Shown: positions 10,188 through 21,685 of the stretch, one piece after another | How positions within the stretch are numbered: the stretch's first letter is position 1 | Layout of the letters: every line of letters starts with the position of its first letter | DNA from: Apodospora peruviana | Taxonomy: Eukaryota > Ascomycota > Sordariomycetes > Sordariales > Lasiosphaeriaceae | Direction of reading: 5' to 3' | Length of the DNA stretch: 64,000 nucleotides | Assembly: GCA_033439685.1 (NCBI GenBank) | Contig: JAUEDM010000005.1 | Span: forward strand, 3,472,001 to 3,536,000 | Notes under the pieces: generated by a model | What the model saw: only the letters and a program-made list of their open reading frames with translations | What the model was told of the DNA's origin: nothing | The model's database searches: none | Made by a program: the position numbers and the translations under genes

Positions 10188-11290
10188 TATGGTTTATCCA
10201 GGAACTGATTGCTCCCAAGAAATTCCACTTCTTTGACAGCGACTGGAAAAACAGGGGCTCAAAGGAGCATCTTGCTGAGAAAATCTCTGGCATAACCGGT
10301 ATCAGCACAAAGATATTGCGCCACGAGACCCCTCTATTGTCGATAGCTGTCGCTCAGCGGATGGCCTGGGCGGTACACAGGCAGACCACGCGCATCGAAG
10401 ACAGAGCCTACTGCCTGCTCGGCATATTCAACGTGAACATGCCGATGCTGTACGGCAAAGAAGAGAAGTCGGTCCGGCGCTTGCAGGAAGAGATCATCAA
10501 GTCTAACCCCGACATGAGCATCTTCGCATGGAAACTACCGGCCAGCACCCGTCCTGCCGGCTACCCTAATTGCCCGCGCATGATATGTGGCATCTTGGCC
10601 AACTCCCCTGATGCCTTTTCCGACTGTCTGTCAAGGATCGCAGCAGAGAGATTCGCGCCAGAATTCTCCATCTCCAACAAGGGTATCAAGACCCAGATGC
10701 GGATCGTCTTCCAGGCGTGGGCAGGTCGGAAACGGGTCACGATACCTGCTTCCGCTCGAGTGCTATTTCGACCCCTCGTTTCTCCTCAATGTTCTATTCG
10801 AAACTGTGGGGAGAATGAGTTTGTGAGAGAAGATCCCTGGTCTTTGTATGTCGCCAGGCCCAACTCGTCTCTCAAATAGGAAAGTATGCCAGCACTACGA
10901 TATATATTGACGGATGTTGGGGGCAATTACATGACCGGCAGCAGTGATGACGATGCCGATGCCAGACCATATGCGCTCATGGTGTCGTTCCTGGTAAAAT
11001 TACGACAGCGCGGGCTCCAGATCCGGCTTCCTGACTGTATTAAACTTGACGGAGTATGGCCGACGGTTTGCTTCGACCACAAAGACATAATGTTCTTCAA
11101 CCCGCATGACTACGCCAAGGATTGTTGCTCGCTGAAACTCAAAGCGTCAGTCGAGGTACACATCCATGACCGTGATGTGAAGGTCGACTTCCAGTGCATC
11201 TTTTACGGGTTGGGCTGGTACAACCTGGGCCCCCGCAAGACCTCCCTGCAGTGCTCCATTCTGGACTTGGGCTTCGCACTGGTCAGGTGA
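10188..11290 (+). pseudogene. HET-domain protein, C-terminal part, broken
   Basis: Similarity begins abruptly at WFIQELIAPKKFHFFDSDW (about 10193-10250), the third HET block, and continues through RMAWAVHRQTTRIEDRAYCLLGIF and MPMLYGK, the diagnostic end of the HET domain. The unconserved C-terminal region follows to 11290. No start codon or first two HET blocks precede it. Inside, the frame changes near 10735 (the LPLECYFDPS stretch is read one frame over) and returns before 10800 (ENEFVREDPW), and a TAG stands at 10877-10879 before the next 134-codon block. These are multiple disabling changes. It complements the N-terminal fragment at 3964-4359 and shares only the conserved CAGGAACTG of the WTLQEL motif with it. 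Confidence 0.75.
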
Positions 11291-13446
11291 CCTTGAGATG
11301 GAGCGCCGACTTGCTGACTTTGACTTCCACACCCTCAGCGCGCTGAATCTGTTGCGACACCTTAGGGTCCCGAAGGTGTCGTGGGTTACCTTTGAGATAC
11401 AAAGCTCCACTGCTCTTTGCCTGGTGTCGTTTGAGGCTACGCTGGTTAGCCATAGCGAGTGTGTCTGGGGAAGTTTTGGAGAGTCGAACTTTTCTGTCGG
11501 GTGATTGAGCGGCATCAACTTCCGCCTATTGATTCCACGGAACGGGCTTCGGCCTGGTAATACCTGGTAATAGGAGGCAGTCACTCGACGTTTGTAACCC
11601 ATTAACTCTAGTAGACCAAAAGCAAACCACTGTTCGGAGGAAGTGGGAATATAAGAGGAACCGCGTGTCCTCTGCCGCTCATTCTGTTCACGACCTTTAA
11701 GAAGATGGGAGCTGACTAAGCGGTGCTTGTCAGTACTAATATTGACGAATTACCGCCTGGGTATAAGAGAAAGGAATCAAATAGATTGCCTCAAGAGACC
11801 GACGGGTCGTCGGTCGAGAAACTCCATTGATAAGAGAGACCTAAAGGATATCCAACCCACCATACAGTTACCTCGAATGATCTTGAACAAATCCTGTCCT
11901 TCCACTCGTTATATATAATCCCCCCTGATCTGGAACCTGCCCGGACAATAAACAGATCCACTATCAACCCACCGTCCTCACGATGGCTCCGCTGACCGGC
12001 ATAGACTCAGGCTCCACGACCCTATAGGAACGAGATAGGTAAAAGTCAAGGAACAGGTATATAAAATACAAGAGCAGCCATGTCTAAATGTTGGAATCCC
12101 TATTCCCATCAGCACTTCCCATAACCATCACTTCAAACCTTCTCGCAATTACAAATTCTTTCTAAGACAAATCAATCACATTACGCAGACACTCATTCAC
12201 CACCAACATCGTTCTCAAGGTCACCGTCCTCGCCATGCTCCTCAGCGCCGCCCATTTCCTTGCTTTCCCAGCATCCCTCTCCGAAGGAGCTGGCGATGAA
12301 AACCCAGTAGTCAGCCAGACTCTACAGCTATCTACTACCCTACTTCCAAGGCGTCTGCCACTCATTCAGGAAATCTTTTTGTTTCTTCTTCTTGGAAATG
12401 TATCCAATCTCGTCGCGACCTGAGACTGGGGACGTAAGGCGCTTAACGATGGTCGGAGTGCTCGTGATATATACGTCTAGCATGGCTGCGGGACCCGATC
12501 TGTGTCCATCTCTGAAGTGCTGTTAGCTCTCGTCTTTTTATGATTAAGTAGTACTAGTAGAACTAAAGAGTAGGAAAGTGGTGCTAGTACAAATCTCGCT
12601 AACTTGATTTCCTGCAAAGAAACAGGGGCACCTTGGTTTTGAGTCATAACAGGCTAGCTGAATGCTAAAAAGATGTTTAAGGAGGGTGCTCAGAGGATGA
12701 CAGTCAAAATCCTTTTACAGACACCAAACCACCTACCCACAGCATTGGCAGCTGGATGTTTCTACATCGAGACTTATATCAGATTCAAGAGTCTGGCATT
12801 GGATCAAATACTACAATGAATCTGTCTTCTGGCACTCGCTCCAATACACAAAATCGGGTGTGACTCGATGGAACGCGGAGGTGGTCCCTGGTTGTTGTGG
12901 CAGAGACCTGTGTCACGGTGTTTGAAGACCACGAATGTGTATTTTTCTGGGCCGGAGACGCGAGCCAACGGCCGATGCAATAAAGTAAGGTAATTTCTTC
13001 AACAGATAGTAACTCTGTACTTTGGCTGCCTCCGTTCCCCGCTCGCCTTTTGGCAGCAATGGACGAGATTGGACCGCTTCTCAAAACTCGGTCTGCCATC
13101 AACTCCGACTCCTTACCTATTCAAACCACCGCTGCATTGGTATTGTGGACGAGTTACAATGCACAAACCCACCCCTATCTTGAGCAGTTGAAGTCACAAC
13201 TATTAGACCTGCACAATCAATTGAAATGTCGGGCTACGAAAAACCATCGCGGGCAACTCGACCGCCGGAACAGCGAGAACGACTCAAAGAGATGGATGAG
13301 ATGTCAGTCCCCGTATTTGGCGGCGAAGGTATGAACAGGACACCGCCGGGCATGCCGCAGGATTCATGTCATATCTCTTCGAGGAGCCATATCTCATCGA
13401 GTAGCTGAGAAATCCCACACCTCAGTATCCGGACGCCGCACGCTAT
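11291..13446. other. Intergenic / unassigned
   Basis: No secure gene. A good TATA-like box TATATAAAAT is at 12058-12067. About 175 bases downstream an open frame of 62 codons (12235-12423) begins with a signal-peptide-like stretch (MLLSAAHFLAFPAS) but then turns irregular; it may be a relic of a small secreted protein. Frames at 13050-13408 could be a 5' exon of the next gene but show no recognisable features. Confidence 0.35.
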
Positions 13447-15141
13447 TTGGGTCCTGTCTTACAGATCCCCGTCTTCTCGCCGCCAATACCCACTGTATTG
13501 CCCACAGCAAAAACTTGGGCGGCGGTTTCGTTGCGATCCAACCAGGATTCCGAGTCCAGCTGGCTCAGCCCACCGTTCCTCAAAAGGACCCGATGGCTAG
13601 ACTTTGGCCAGCAGACACCTGTTCTTGCCTATGGCTGGAATAATGACTCTGGTCTCATCACCTCAGGGCCAGGGCGATGCAGACCGGAACCCCCTGCTAC
13701 CACCAACCACTATGAGTTATTACCCGTCGCTTGTAAATCCAGGGTGACGACTGTGGGACGAGAAGATGAGATCCTCTTCACAGACTCTGGATACGCATCG
13801 GCACCAAGGATGGAGGGTTACACCCCAGGTTTTCCCGACTTAGATACCCGACATCGACATCGAAAAGATGCCGCCGAGCCTCCTGAAAATGATTCTAGAA
13901 CCTTGTACTCAGCCGCCACGACCATAGCATGGGCTTATTCGCAGCGTTATGTGACTGAGCTCGCGCAAAACATTTACAACGAATTAGGAGGGGCCACACT
14001 TGACCACCTCCAAGATCCATCGATGCTCTTTGACTCGCTTCCGGAGCTCGTCAAGGCATTCGCAGTCAGGATCGCTCACGTTAACACCAGTTCAAACTCC
14101 TCGGTGCTCGCACACCGAGAGATTATGGACTTCATTCATAAGCGTCATCGGTGCGTCTAAACTCCCAAGATGGCCATGTAGAAGACAGCTAACTGGGTTG
14201 ATCAATTATAGGAAGATTGCTGCACAGTTAGAAACCCTTATCCTTCACAGCAGTGACGCTGTCCCGGACGAGATGCGGAAAAAGCAGGACCCTCACAAAA
14301 TGTCTCTCGGCAAGAAGATGACGCTCTGGAACAGCAAAGCCGGGGCCGGGGCCGGGGTGGTTGGTAACCGATGCAGCCGACGAGCTATTCCAAGGCATAG
14401 GAGATGATGACGATAGCGACGAAGAAGAGAGCGACGAAGATGGTGATCTTATTGCCAACGACAACAACAACAACAACAAAAGGCTGGAGTCGGGCAAGAC
14501 CAACCCACTACCAGCGTACAACGACATCATTGTAGCCAGCAACGCTTACAAGTGGTTCATTTCCAACCTTCAAATGGAGTGCTCTTTCTTCCACTGGGAC
14601 GAAAAGAAGCCTCGCACAATGGTCAATGATATTCGGAAGAGCATCCTGGCCCGCCTTCCTGCAGGAGTCATACGTAAAAGGAAGACGCCTCGGCGCCATT
14701 GGGCTGAATTCCGGATCCCACGGCCGCGGTTGACGGAAGAAACTCCTCCCTGTGTTCTCTCCGATGTTGTCACCGCAACGGGCACTGTCGAGCAGGCGCA
14801 GATCGCCACTGTTCACGAGTAATTTAGACAGACATGGCCAACCAGTGGTCCCGAGACTCTTGCAGTGCTACAGCGTGTGATTGGTGGCGGCGCACCTGGA
14901 GGTTGGCATTCTGGTAGGTGGTTACGTAAATACTTTTACATTCAACGTGTTTATGACTGACGGTAGGTCATAAACAACAGGGCTTCTTTGCGACAAGTCC
15001 CATCTCATTGCACAGACACACGAATCCTGGCTGCTCGTCATGATTATCGGGCCGGCCTACTCAATCGCCGAGTGTGGTGAGCAGTTGGCCTGGATAGCTG
15101 CAGCTCTTCTTCGATCTAGCGTTCGCTAATCCCCTATTAGC

Positions 15142-15185
<44 letters not shown>

Positions 15186-16568
15186 CGATAACGATAACCA
15201 GGAAACGACGACGACGACAACTCCAGTTAGCAATAACAACACCTCCGAAGCATGCCACCAAGATCCGCCACCGCCACAGAAGCGCAAACGAGATGATGAC
15301 GACGATAAAGAACAAGACGACGACCAACCGAACCGCAAGAGGCCGAAACCACAACAACAGTGCAACAGCAGTAAGAGCCGCTAACAACGCCACAAGGAGT
15401 TCTTGTCCTGTCCTTTCCGGAAACTAGACTCGGAGAAACACTGGAAATGCTTCTTCAAGACCACAACAGCCAGTTACGTCAAGCATCACCTGGCCCAGCG
15501 CCACACCCCGCACTTCTACTGCCACCGGTGCTTTGCGATATTCAACACGGAGCCGACGTATGACGAGCACGTCCTTGCGGCCTCCTGCACCAGACTGACA
15601 ACCTCCAAGCTGGAGGGCATTTCGCAGACACAGAGCAAGCAGCTCTCGAGAAAGTCAAAAGCCGGGGCGTCGCTCGAGGACCGGTGGTTTGCCATGTGGG
15701 ACATTCTTTTCCCCGGCGAGCCGCGCCCTCTGTCTATCTACATAGACTACTCGGCGGACTACCAGTCCGAGGACTTCTTTTGTCTGGTGCGCGAGTTCAG
15801 CCAGCGACGGGGTGTCGGAATCCTGAGGGACGAGATACGCGCCCTGGCCCTGGAGGGGAAGTTGGCGATCAGGAGCTGAGGGACGTTCTTCGCAGAGGGC
15901 TCGATGCCATGTTTGAGCACTTCTTGTCATCTTCGTCTTCTTCTTCTTTAGGGCCCCCTGCGGCCGGCGTCATCGACGATTTCTCGCGTCCTTCTTCTTC
16001 TTCTTCTTCTGCGGGTCGACAGGGTGCTGGTGGCAGCAGCAGCAGCATCATTACTACCAGTAATATGCAGCACACCACCACCATCACCACCACCAATCGG
16101 GGAAATTCTAGCAGTAGTGGTGCTAGTGTGGGGCAGAGCAACAGAAGCAGCAGCAGCGGAAGAATGGTTTCGTCTTTGGGGTCATTATCATCGTCCATGT
16201 TCTCGGCTGCTGCTGCTACTGCTGCCAGTAGTGCCGTTTCAACTCAGCCAAGTAGTGCTGGTACTGATACTGGTACTATTAACACAGCGATAGATCAGCA
16301 TCAGCAGCAGCAACAGGAGGAAGTGTCCGAAATCGAGCCTGAGCCTGCTTGGTCTTTGCAGAGTAATTTCCAGGACGGACTAAGACACAATAATTTCGTC
16401 TCGACGGGTAGTAATTTCGAGTGGGGACAATCATCATGGGGCAATGACTTAGAAGAAGGGTATGGTGGCACTCCGGCGCCGGCGGCGGCAGCAGCGGCAG
16501 CGGCATCATCTGATGAGCAATTACATGTGCTAGACTTTGATGAGTTTGTTAAGAGATATCACTATTAA
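13447..16568 (+). pseudogene. Large fungal zinc-finger-like protein, multiply interrupted
   Basis: One ancestral gene can be followed through introns 14151-14211 and 14914-14980 and five lesions. An uncharacterised N-terminal region (FTDSGYASAPR, then an AYSQRYVTELAQ block) leads to a TWPTSGPETLAVLQRV block and a SIAECGEQLAW block. Next come an Asn/Asp/Lys-rich linker, a C2H2-like finger pair (FLSCPF...HH and FYCHRCFAIF...H, 15403-15600) and a Ser/Ala/Gln-rich tail. The lesions are a frame change in a GGGGCC tract near 14345-14362, in-frame TAA at 14820, 15127 and 15382, and a G-run (15855-15858) one base short. All three TAAs interrupt otherwise continuous family sequence and are each one C-to-T change from CAA. 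The blocks match a widespread uncharacterised fungal family that I know only by pattern. The 5' end is not defined. Confidence 0.65.
15141..15186 (+). repeat. (CAA)n microsatellite, poly-Asn coding
   Basis: About 15 uninterrupted CAA/AAC triplets, read as Asn codons in the frame of the surrounding broken gene. It directly follows the TAA at 15127-15129. Confidence 0.95.
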
Positions 16569-16843
16569 CTTAGGTGCCTAGGTAGGTAAGGTAAGCACAT
16601 TGCTTAGGTACCCAGGTACCTTCCAAGACTTGACCACCTGTCAACCCGGCTTTCTGCTCCTTTGCCCCTCGTGCCTGATGACTCACAAATTCACAATGAT
16701 TAATTACCACACAACACACCTTGCTCTTTACCTGCAGAGCAGCCTCCCTTAATGTCTCCAAACAAACTCAGTTGAACCTTCAACACATTAGCATCAAGCA
16801 CTAGTAATTGTCAATAACTCGAATTAAAACCCAACCCAGGAAA
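16569..16843. other. Short intergenic region with TAGGTAGGTA motifs
   Basis: Contains GCCTAGGTAGGTAAGG near 16577 and TAGGTACCCAGGTACC near 16605. These are members of a palindromic motif seen repeatedly between genes in this window. Confidence 0.6.
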
Positions 16844-17379
16844 TGCCGTCAAAAAGACAAAGCCCCCATCATCAAGCCCCTCACCCCCAAATTACTGCGT
16901 CATACCCAACCTGCTCTACCTCGCTCCCGTCTCAGCAACGGCTAACTCCGCCCTCCTCCAACGGCTCTCAATAACGCACATCATCTCCATCGGCCGATCA
17001 CCCGCTTCTCCTCATCACGAAGTGCATAGTCTACCAACGTTTTGGTCTTGCGGACGAAGAGACCGCTTCCCTCCGACCCGTAGTAGTCAAAGTGTGCTAG
17101 ATCATGGACGAGCTATCATCTGACGGAAGTAGTAGGGTGTTGATCCATTGCTCGGCGGCGATCTCGCGATCTCCGGCCGTCGTGACGGGGTATCTGATCA
17201 GACGGAGGGGTATGTCGCTTGGAGAGGGGTTAAAGGTGCTGAAAGGGGCAAGGGGCAGGCAGGTTAATCCTAATAAGCGGTTTATGAGGCAATTGGAAGA
17301 GATAGAGAGGGAACGGGAGGGAGAGGGCTTGGGGTTTGATAACGAGGGTGAAGAGTGGGAGAGTACCACAGCGGCATAG
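16844..17379 (+). pseudogene. Dual-specificity protein phosphatase, broken
   Basis: The catalytic loop VLIHCSAAISRSPAVVTGYLI is intact (HC-x5-R followed by S; bases ~17140-17205), with the following helix RRRGMSLGEGLKVLKGAR. Dual-specificity phosphatases remove phosphate from Tyr and Ser/Thr through this Cys. The N-terminal half is recognisable in another frame (YCVIPNLLYLAPVSATANSA then ITHIISIG, from ~16890). The frame shifts near 17020 to LADEETASLRP and then meets an in-frame TAG at 17098-17100 just before IMDELSSDG. The TAG is one C-to-T change from CAG. No ATG is in frame with the N-terminal block. It would be about 170 aa, a usual size for a minimal DSP. A functional product would need the frameshift and stop to be sequencing errors. 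Confidence 0.65.
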
Positions 17380-18116
17380 TATAAGGGGGGAGAGGGCTTC
17401 TTTTCGCGGGAGCGCCTCTCGCAAGAATTGTAGCTAGGTAAGTATGAAGCACGAAATAGGACCAACTTCAACTTCTTCCAACCTCGTATACTTTTTCTCC
17501 GTCCCGTTTTCGGCTCGTAGCTGCATCAAAAAGATCCGCATCCCAAACCGACAGTACTAGTAGTCAAAACGCATCAAACTCATTGTAAGTTCAAGGTACA
17601 AGAACCGCAAGTCCACTCACCTCACTTTGGACAAATTCTACCATCATAGCAGTCCGGGTGCAGAGTCTTGATGGAAGGTAAGTTACGTTCTGTTGCTCAG
17701 TTGACTTGGAGACGACGATGACGATGACTGCAGGCCATTGGCACCTGGTTGTCAGCTGTCATCCAGATACGAAATCTCGGCTGGAAATGCTGCGCCACCA
17801 ACTGCGACACCACCCAGCAGGTGCATGACGTAACGATTGTTTCAAACCTTGGCATCAGCTTCCCAACGTCCAAACGTCCAAACCTCCAGCATCATCTTGC
17901 CTCACAATCGAAGCTGTGACAAAACCCCCTTCACCTACAGATTGGTTTTCCAGTCCTAGAAAGTCCTCGGTCCTCAACTCGAAACCTCCAGTGACTTTTA
18001 TCCTCGCTCGCTAATTATCGCCTTCCTGTCCCAATCGAGACACTCACCGCCTTTTGATTGCCGGGCACAATCTCATCCATCTTCCCATCAAAGTACACCT
18101 GATCACACGAACAAAA
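17380..18116. other. Intergenic
   Basis: No gene seen. The last ~130 bases, C-rich and ending in ACAAAA before ATG, look like the 5' leader of the small protein downstream. Confidence 0.5.
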
Positions 18117-18430
18117 ATGTCTCCGTCGCAGACCCAGCAGCCGGTTCAGAACCAGGCGAACACCACCGAAACCATGGAAGCTCCAGTGCCGCTCCAGACG
18201 CTCCAGACCACGCAGCCGGCGGTCCCACAGGGCATGGGTAAGACGGTCTCTAGTCCTTCATGTGCCAGAAGTTGGACGCTGATTGATTTCTTCTCGTGAT
18301 TTTAGATACGCAGAAGCCTCACGCAGATGAAGGTCTTGGGCTACGCGGTGGTGACCGTGGCGGCTGCTGCCCCGGTCGCTTCTGCTTCATTATCCCGTGC
18401 CCCCTCCCTTGTGACTGCTGCATCATCTGA
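18117..18430 (+). CDS. Small Cys-rich C-tail protein, 81 aa, two exons
   Basis: Exons 18117-18237 and 18306-18430 are joined across a 68-bp intron (GTAAGA...TTTTAG) with matching phase, giving 81 residues ending in TGA. The N-terminal 40 residues are Gln/Pro/Thr-rich and disordered. The C-terminus reads GGCCPGRFCFIIPCPLPC followed by DCCII. A compact block with CC, C-x5-C and a terminal CxCC-like end preceded by Gly is typical of the CYSTM-like short proteins found in many fungi, often stress-induced and thought to be membrane-associated through palmitoylated cysteines. Individual exons are too short to stand out by length. The family role is inference; the gene model is well supported by the splice phases and start context (ACAAAAATG). 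Confidence 0.8.
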
Positions 18431-18673
18431 TAGCCTATGGCGACCCTCGGTCTTTCAGTTTGGACGCTCGGATGGTTATGAAATGAGTCGACATTAGGAA
18501 CGGGCGTTTGCTTTGGTTGACATGGGATTGGGATTGGGTCTGAAATTGCTGGTAATGATCATTTGACATCATGCATGGGTATAACGATTCATTTTCTTGG
18601 CCAATTTTCATGTTTTGTGGCATAAACACAGTCTGTGAGATACGCGCAATACACACTCCTTTATTTCTCGTCA

Positions 18674-20329
18674 TTATCGCTGCTCAGGACTCGAATCAAA
18701 CTTTGTCCCGAGTACACACGCATCGTCCACCTCGTCAGCACTGACGGTCCGTTCCACCCTCCCGCCCGCCGCGAATCGTATCATATTCTTGCCCCCGTCC
18801 ACCGCGCCCTCGCCCACATCCCCATACGCCAACCACCCCACCTTCCGCGGCCCGTTTTCCGGGTCTCGCATAAACGCCAGCAGGTAATCTTGCATCCGGT
18901 CTGCCACCTGCCTCTGGAAAGAACCGACCTTGGACGCCCACCCGGGTCCGTCCTCGCCCTCGCTCGCGGTACCGCTGCTGCTGTCCAGCGCGCCGAACCG
19001 GCCCTCGTAGGTGCCAAACACCATGGGAATGTCGCTCGCGTGGTACGCCCCCATCCACCACAGCGGCGTCACCGAGCTGAAATTGCCGGCGTATTCGTAC
19101 CGGTACGTCGTCAGGTTCAGCCGTTTTCTCGCCTGCGTCGTGTTGCTCGCGAGACAGACAAACACGCTTACAGTGCCCGCGTCCACGGCCGGCTGGTATG
19201 GGCCCTCCGTCACGTTGGTCGCGGGATATTTATACAGCGTGGCGTGCTCGTTGGCCGTGATGCTCACCACGGCCGGCACTTTTGCGACCAGCCCCATTTC
19301 CGCTCGCTGCGAATAGTTGCGAAACACGATCTGCTCGTCGGGCGAAGGGCGGAAGCCGAGTGTCGGCTTGGTCGCGTTGTCCTTGTATCCGCCCATGAAG
19401 TTCTGGATCAGCGACATGGGCACCAGGCGCATGCACTCGAGTTCGGAGCGAGGGTCGTCGGGGAAATCGCAGCCAAGGTTCTTGGCGACGAAGGTAAAGT
19501 TGCTGTGCGTCGGGTCCGGCGGCGCGATGGCCACCATCGCGGTGCCCGATTGCATGAAGAGGCCCGAGATCAGGGGGTTATCTGGCCACGCGTGCGCGAG
19601 CATGTCGACGGCCACGCCGCCGGCCGACTGGCCCCACAGCGTGATGCGCGAGGCGTCGCCCCCGAAGGCGGCGATGTTGGCGTATACCCACTCGAGCGCC
19701 ATGCGCTGGTCTAGTAACCCAACATTTTGCGTGTCGAGACCCGCCGCCCAGGGGAAGCCGGCGATGTTGACGCGGTAGTTTGTCGTCACCACGATGTGGT
19801 TCTGGGTGCGCTCGACCCAGCCCGCGGGCTTTTGGTACGGCACGTCGACGCCGCCGCCGACAAAGTCGCCTCCCGGAATAAATAGTGCTACGGGGAGGAG
19901 AATAGAATTGGTGCTAGTGGTCGCGTTGAGGGGCGTCCAGATGGCGAGATACAGACAGTCCTCGGACGAGGCCTGGGCCATCGCGCCGGCTGTGTAGCTC
20001 TGGCCGTAGAGGCGGATGGCAAAATCGGTGATGTTGGTCGACCATGCCGTCGGGTTCTTGGACTGGTACTGCGGGCACGATGGCGGGAAGCGGTAGGCGA
20101 AGGAGCGGCGGAGGGAAGGGCTGACGGCCACGGGTGGCAGCCAGCGCCGCGCGCCGATGGGTGGGAGAGCAAAGGGGATGCTCCGGAACTGGCGAACGTG
20201 GGGGAATTGCTCGTCGATGAGGCCGGTGTAGATGCCTGTTGTTGTTTTGACTGTGAGAGGGTCGGCGGTGGACGCTGCTTGGGTAAGGGTACTCGGGAGG
20301 AGCAACGAGACGAGGTTGATTGGCCTCAT
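18674..20329 (-). CDS. Secreted type-B carboxylesterase / lipase-like, 551 aa
   Basis: Intronless, with ATG at 20329 and TAA at 18674-18676. A short signal peptide (about residues 1-19) is followed by a carboxylesterase type-B alpha/beta-hydrolase domain. The EDCLYL motif is at 123-128, an oxyanion-hole-like PGGDF at 152-156, YRVNIAGF at 185-192, and the nucleophile elbow GQSAGG has Ser235. The C-terminal GAYHASDIPMVFG supplies the catalytic His. Several N-x-T/S sites fit secretion. The family hydrolyses carboxylic esters such as lipids, plant esters or xenobiotics; the substrate cannot be told. Length is normal (500-580 aa). Long antisense frames on the plus strand (for example 18635-19714) are codon-bias shadows. 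Confidence 0.93.
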   Translation of the reverse strand: MRPINLVSLLLPSTLTQAASTADPLTVKTTTGIYTGLIDEQFPHVRQFRSIPFALPPIGARRWLPPVAVSPSLRRSFAYRFPPSCPQYQSKNPTAWSTNITDFAIRLYGQSYTAGAMAQASSEDCLYLAIWTPLNATTSTNSILLPVALFIPGGDFVGGGVDVPYQKPAGWVERTQNHIVVTTNYRVNIAGFPWAAGLDTQNVGLLDQRMALEWVYANIAAFGGDASRITLWGQSAGGVAVDMLAHAWPDNPLISGLFMQSGTAMVAIAPPDPTHSNFTFVAKNLGCDFPDDPRSELECMRLVPMSLIQNFMGGYKDNATKPTLGFRPSPDEQIVFRNYSQRAEMGLVAKVPAVVSITANEHATLYKYPATNVTEGPYQPAVDAGTVSVFVCLASNTTQARKRLNLTTYRYEYAGNFSSVTPLWWMGAYHASDIPMVFGTYEGRFGALDSSSGTASEGEDGPGWASKVGSFQRQVADRMQDYLLAFMRDPENGPRKVGWLAYGDVGEGAVDGGKNMIRFAAGGRVERTVSADEVDDACVLGTKFDSSPEQR

Positions 20330-21182
20330 TTTTGGGGTTGTTGTGAAGCTTTACAAAAGCTCGGCTGTGGAAGGCAGGCACTATGATGTTCTCGTTGTTC
20401 CACTTCTTTGGCGAAGAACGTTCGGATTTTATCTACTGAATACTGCACTCGCGCAAGAGAGGTCCTACATCACAAACGCGGCCCAAAAGATACTCCAATG
20501 ATTCGGTACGTTCTAGGCACACCCAGCAACCGGCACTCATCAATTTTATAAGTTGTCGCATTCCCGGTAACGCAACAATACGTCGGTCATGGGGACATGA
20601 CCATCACGAAGCTTCCCAAGTCGTTGGCGAAGATATGCGGGCAAGCACCCCATTGGATCGAAAGCAGTCAGTTCAAAGTAACCTTCCATTGTAGGCATCT
20701 GCCCAAGAAGGTAGGTAGCTCTTTGAGTATGCAAGACTCGGTCTGTGCTGCGCGTTGGATGGCCGGCTAAAGTGCTCTGCGGCACCGTGATGCAGGTAAT
20801 ATCAACGAGATATCGCCTGGATTCTGCTAACCGCTGGCAGTATTATTGAGCAGTAGTGTGGTGACAATGGCTGTGTATTAAGTATCACGGTTATTATACC
20901 TCCTCTCCATCCCTGGCGCACAAATGTCAATAGTTTCCAACATGATGCCTCCACCTTTCATCTTGAGGCTCCCGTAGATACTCAAAAGTCCTTTGTGTAC
21001 TTTTATCCGCCTCTCATGTCATGTACACAGATATATTGCTTCCTTATCCTCTGTCCATCTGTCGAGACTGAAACCAGAAGAAAATGACAAAAGTTTAGTA
21101 TTAACCACCTTTAATCTTGACTCCAAACAGATCAACGCGCCAATGTTCACGAACCCAATCTTTCAAGTCTGCAATTCGTAGA
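20330..21182. other. Intergenic
   Basis: Promoter side of the esterase and 3' side of the next minus-strand gene. No gene seen. Confidence 0.6.
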
Positions 21183-21685
21183 TTAGATATATCTAAACAT
21201 ATTATCCTTAACCGACCTCTTCATGGCCACCGGTTTCCCATCCTCGTACTCGACCCCGGACGCGCCGCCGTCGCCGGCAACGCCCTCCATCTTGACCCGG
21301 AGCTCCTCGTCCAGCTCGGCTAGCGTCTTTTTCTTTTCCTTCAGCTTCTTTTCCACGTGCTCCTTCTCGTTCCCGCTCTTTGCGTGAACCTGTCCCTTTA
21401 AATGATCGACCTCTTCAACCAGGTCGGCCTTCTTTTTCGTCGCTGTGCCGCTGACCTGTTTATTCTGAATTAGATCAAGGCTGAGTTTGGGTGTGAAATG
21501 GTCATAATTACCCGTGCATCTTGATCTTTGGCTTCTTCGGGGTTCTTGACGCCGACAAGATTCGGGATGGAGGTGTGTATTTGGCGTCTTGTTGCAGCAA
21601 CATTTGTCTGACTGTTGATGATAGGGCCGATATTGCGCGAAAATAGCAGGGCGGTTCTTGTTAGTGGTCTTCCGAGTGCTGACAT
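21183..21685 (-). CDS. Mitochondrial coiled-coil protein, 148 aa, two exons
   Basis: Model complement(21183..21455, 21512..21685). The 56-bp intron (GTAATT...AACAG, branch TTCTAATTC) falls in phase 0 between Arg and Val-Ser-Gly. The N-terminus MSALGRPLTRTALLFSR is basic and amphipathic, and RRQIHTSIPNL fits a mitochondrial presequence with an R-2/R-3 type cleavage site. Exon 2 encodes a highly charged heptad-like helix (about residues 65-110, VEEVDHLKGQVHAKSGNEK then KKLKEKKKTLAELDEEL), a Gly-rich hinge and a short conserved-looking C-terminus RSVKDNMFRYI. Its function is unknown. An ATPase-inhibitor-like role is conceivable from the helix, but no IF1 signature is visible. Confidence 0.8.

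Noticed and set aside
4312..10215. CAGGAACTG at both HET fragments as a target-site duplication of an insertion
   Set aside because: Only nine bases match and they encode the conserved QEL of the HET motif, so identity is expected without insertion.
15061..15393. Minus-strand frames rich in Leu/Val runs, resembling membrane proteins
   Set aside because: They are the antisense of the CAA repeat and linker of the plus-strand broken gene.
18635..19714. 359-codon plus-strand frame
   Set aside because: Antisense shadow of the carboxylesterase caused by GC-rich third positions; begins near no promoter and has no family features.
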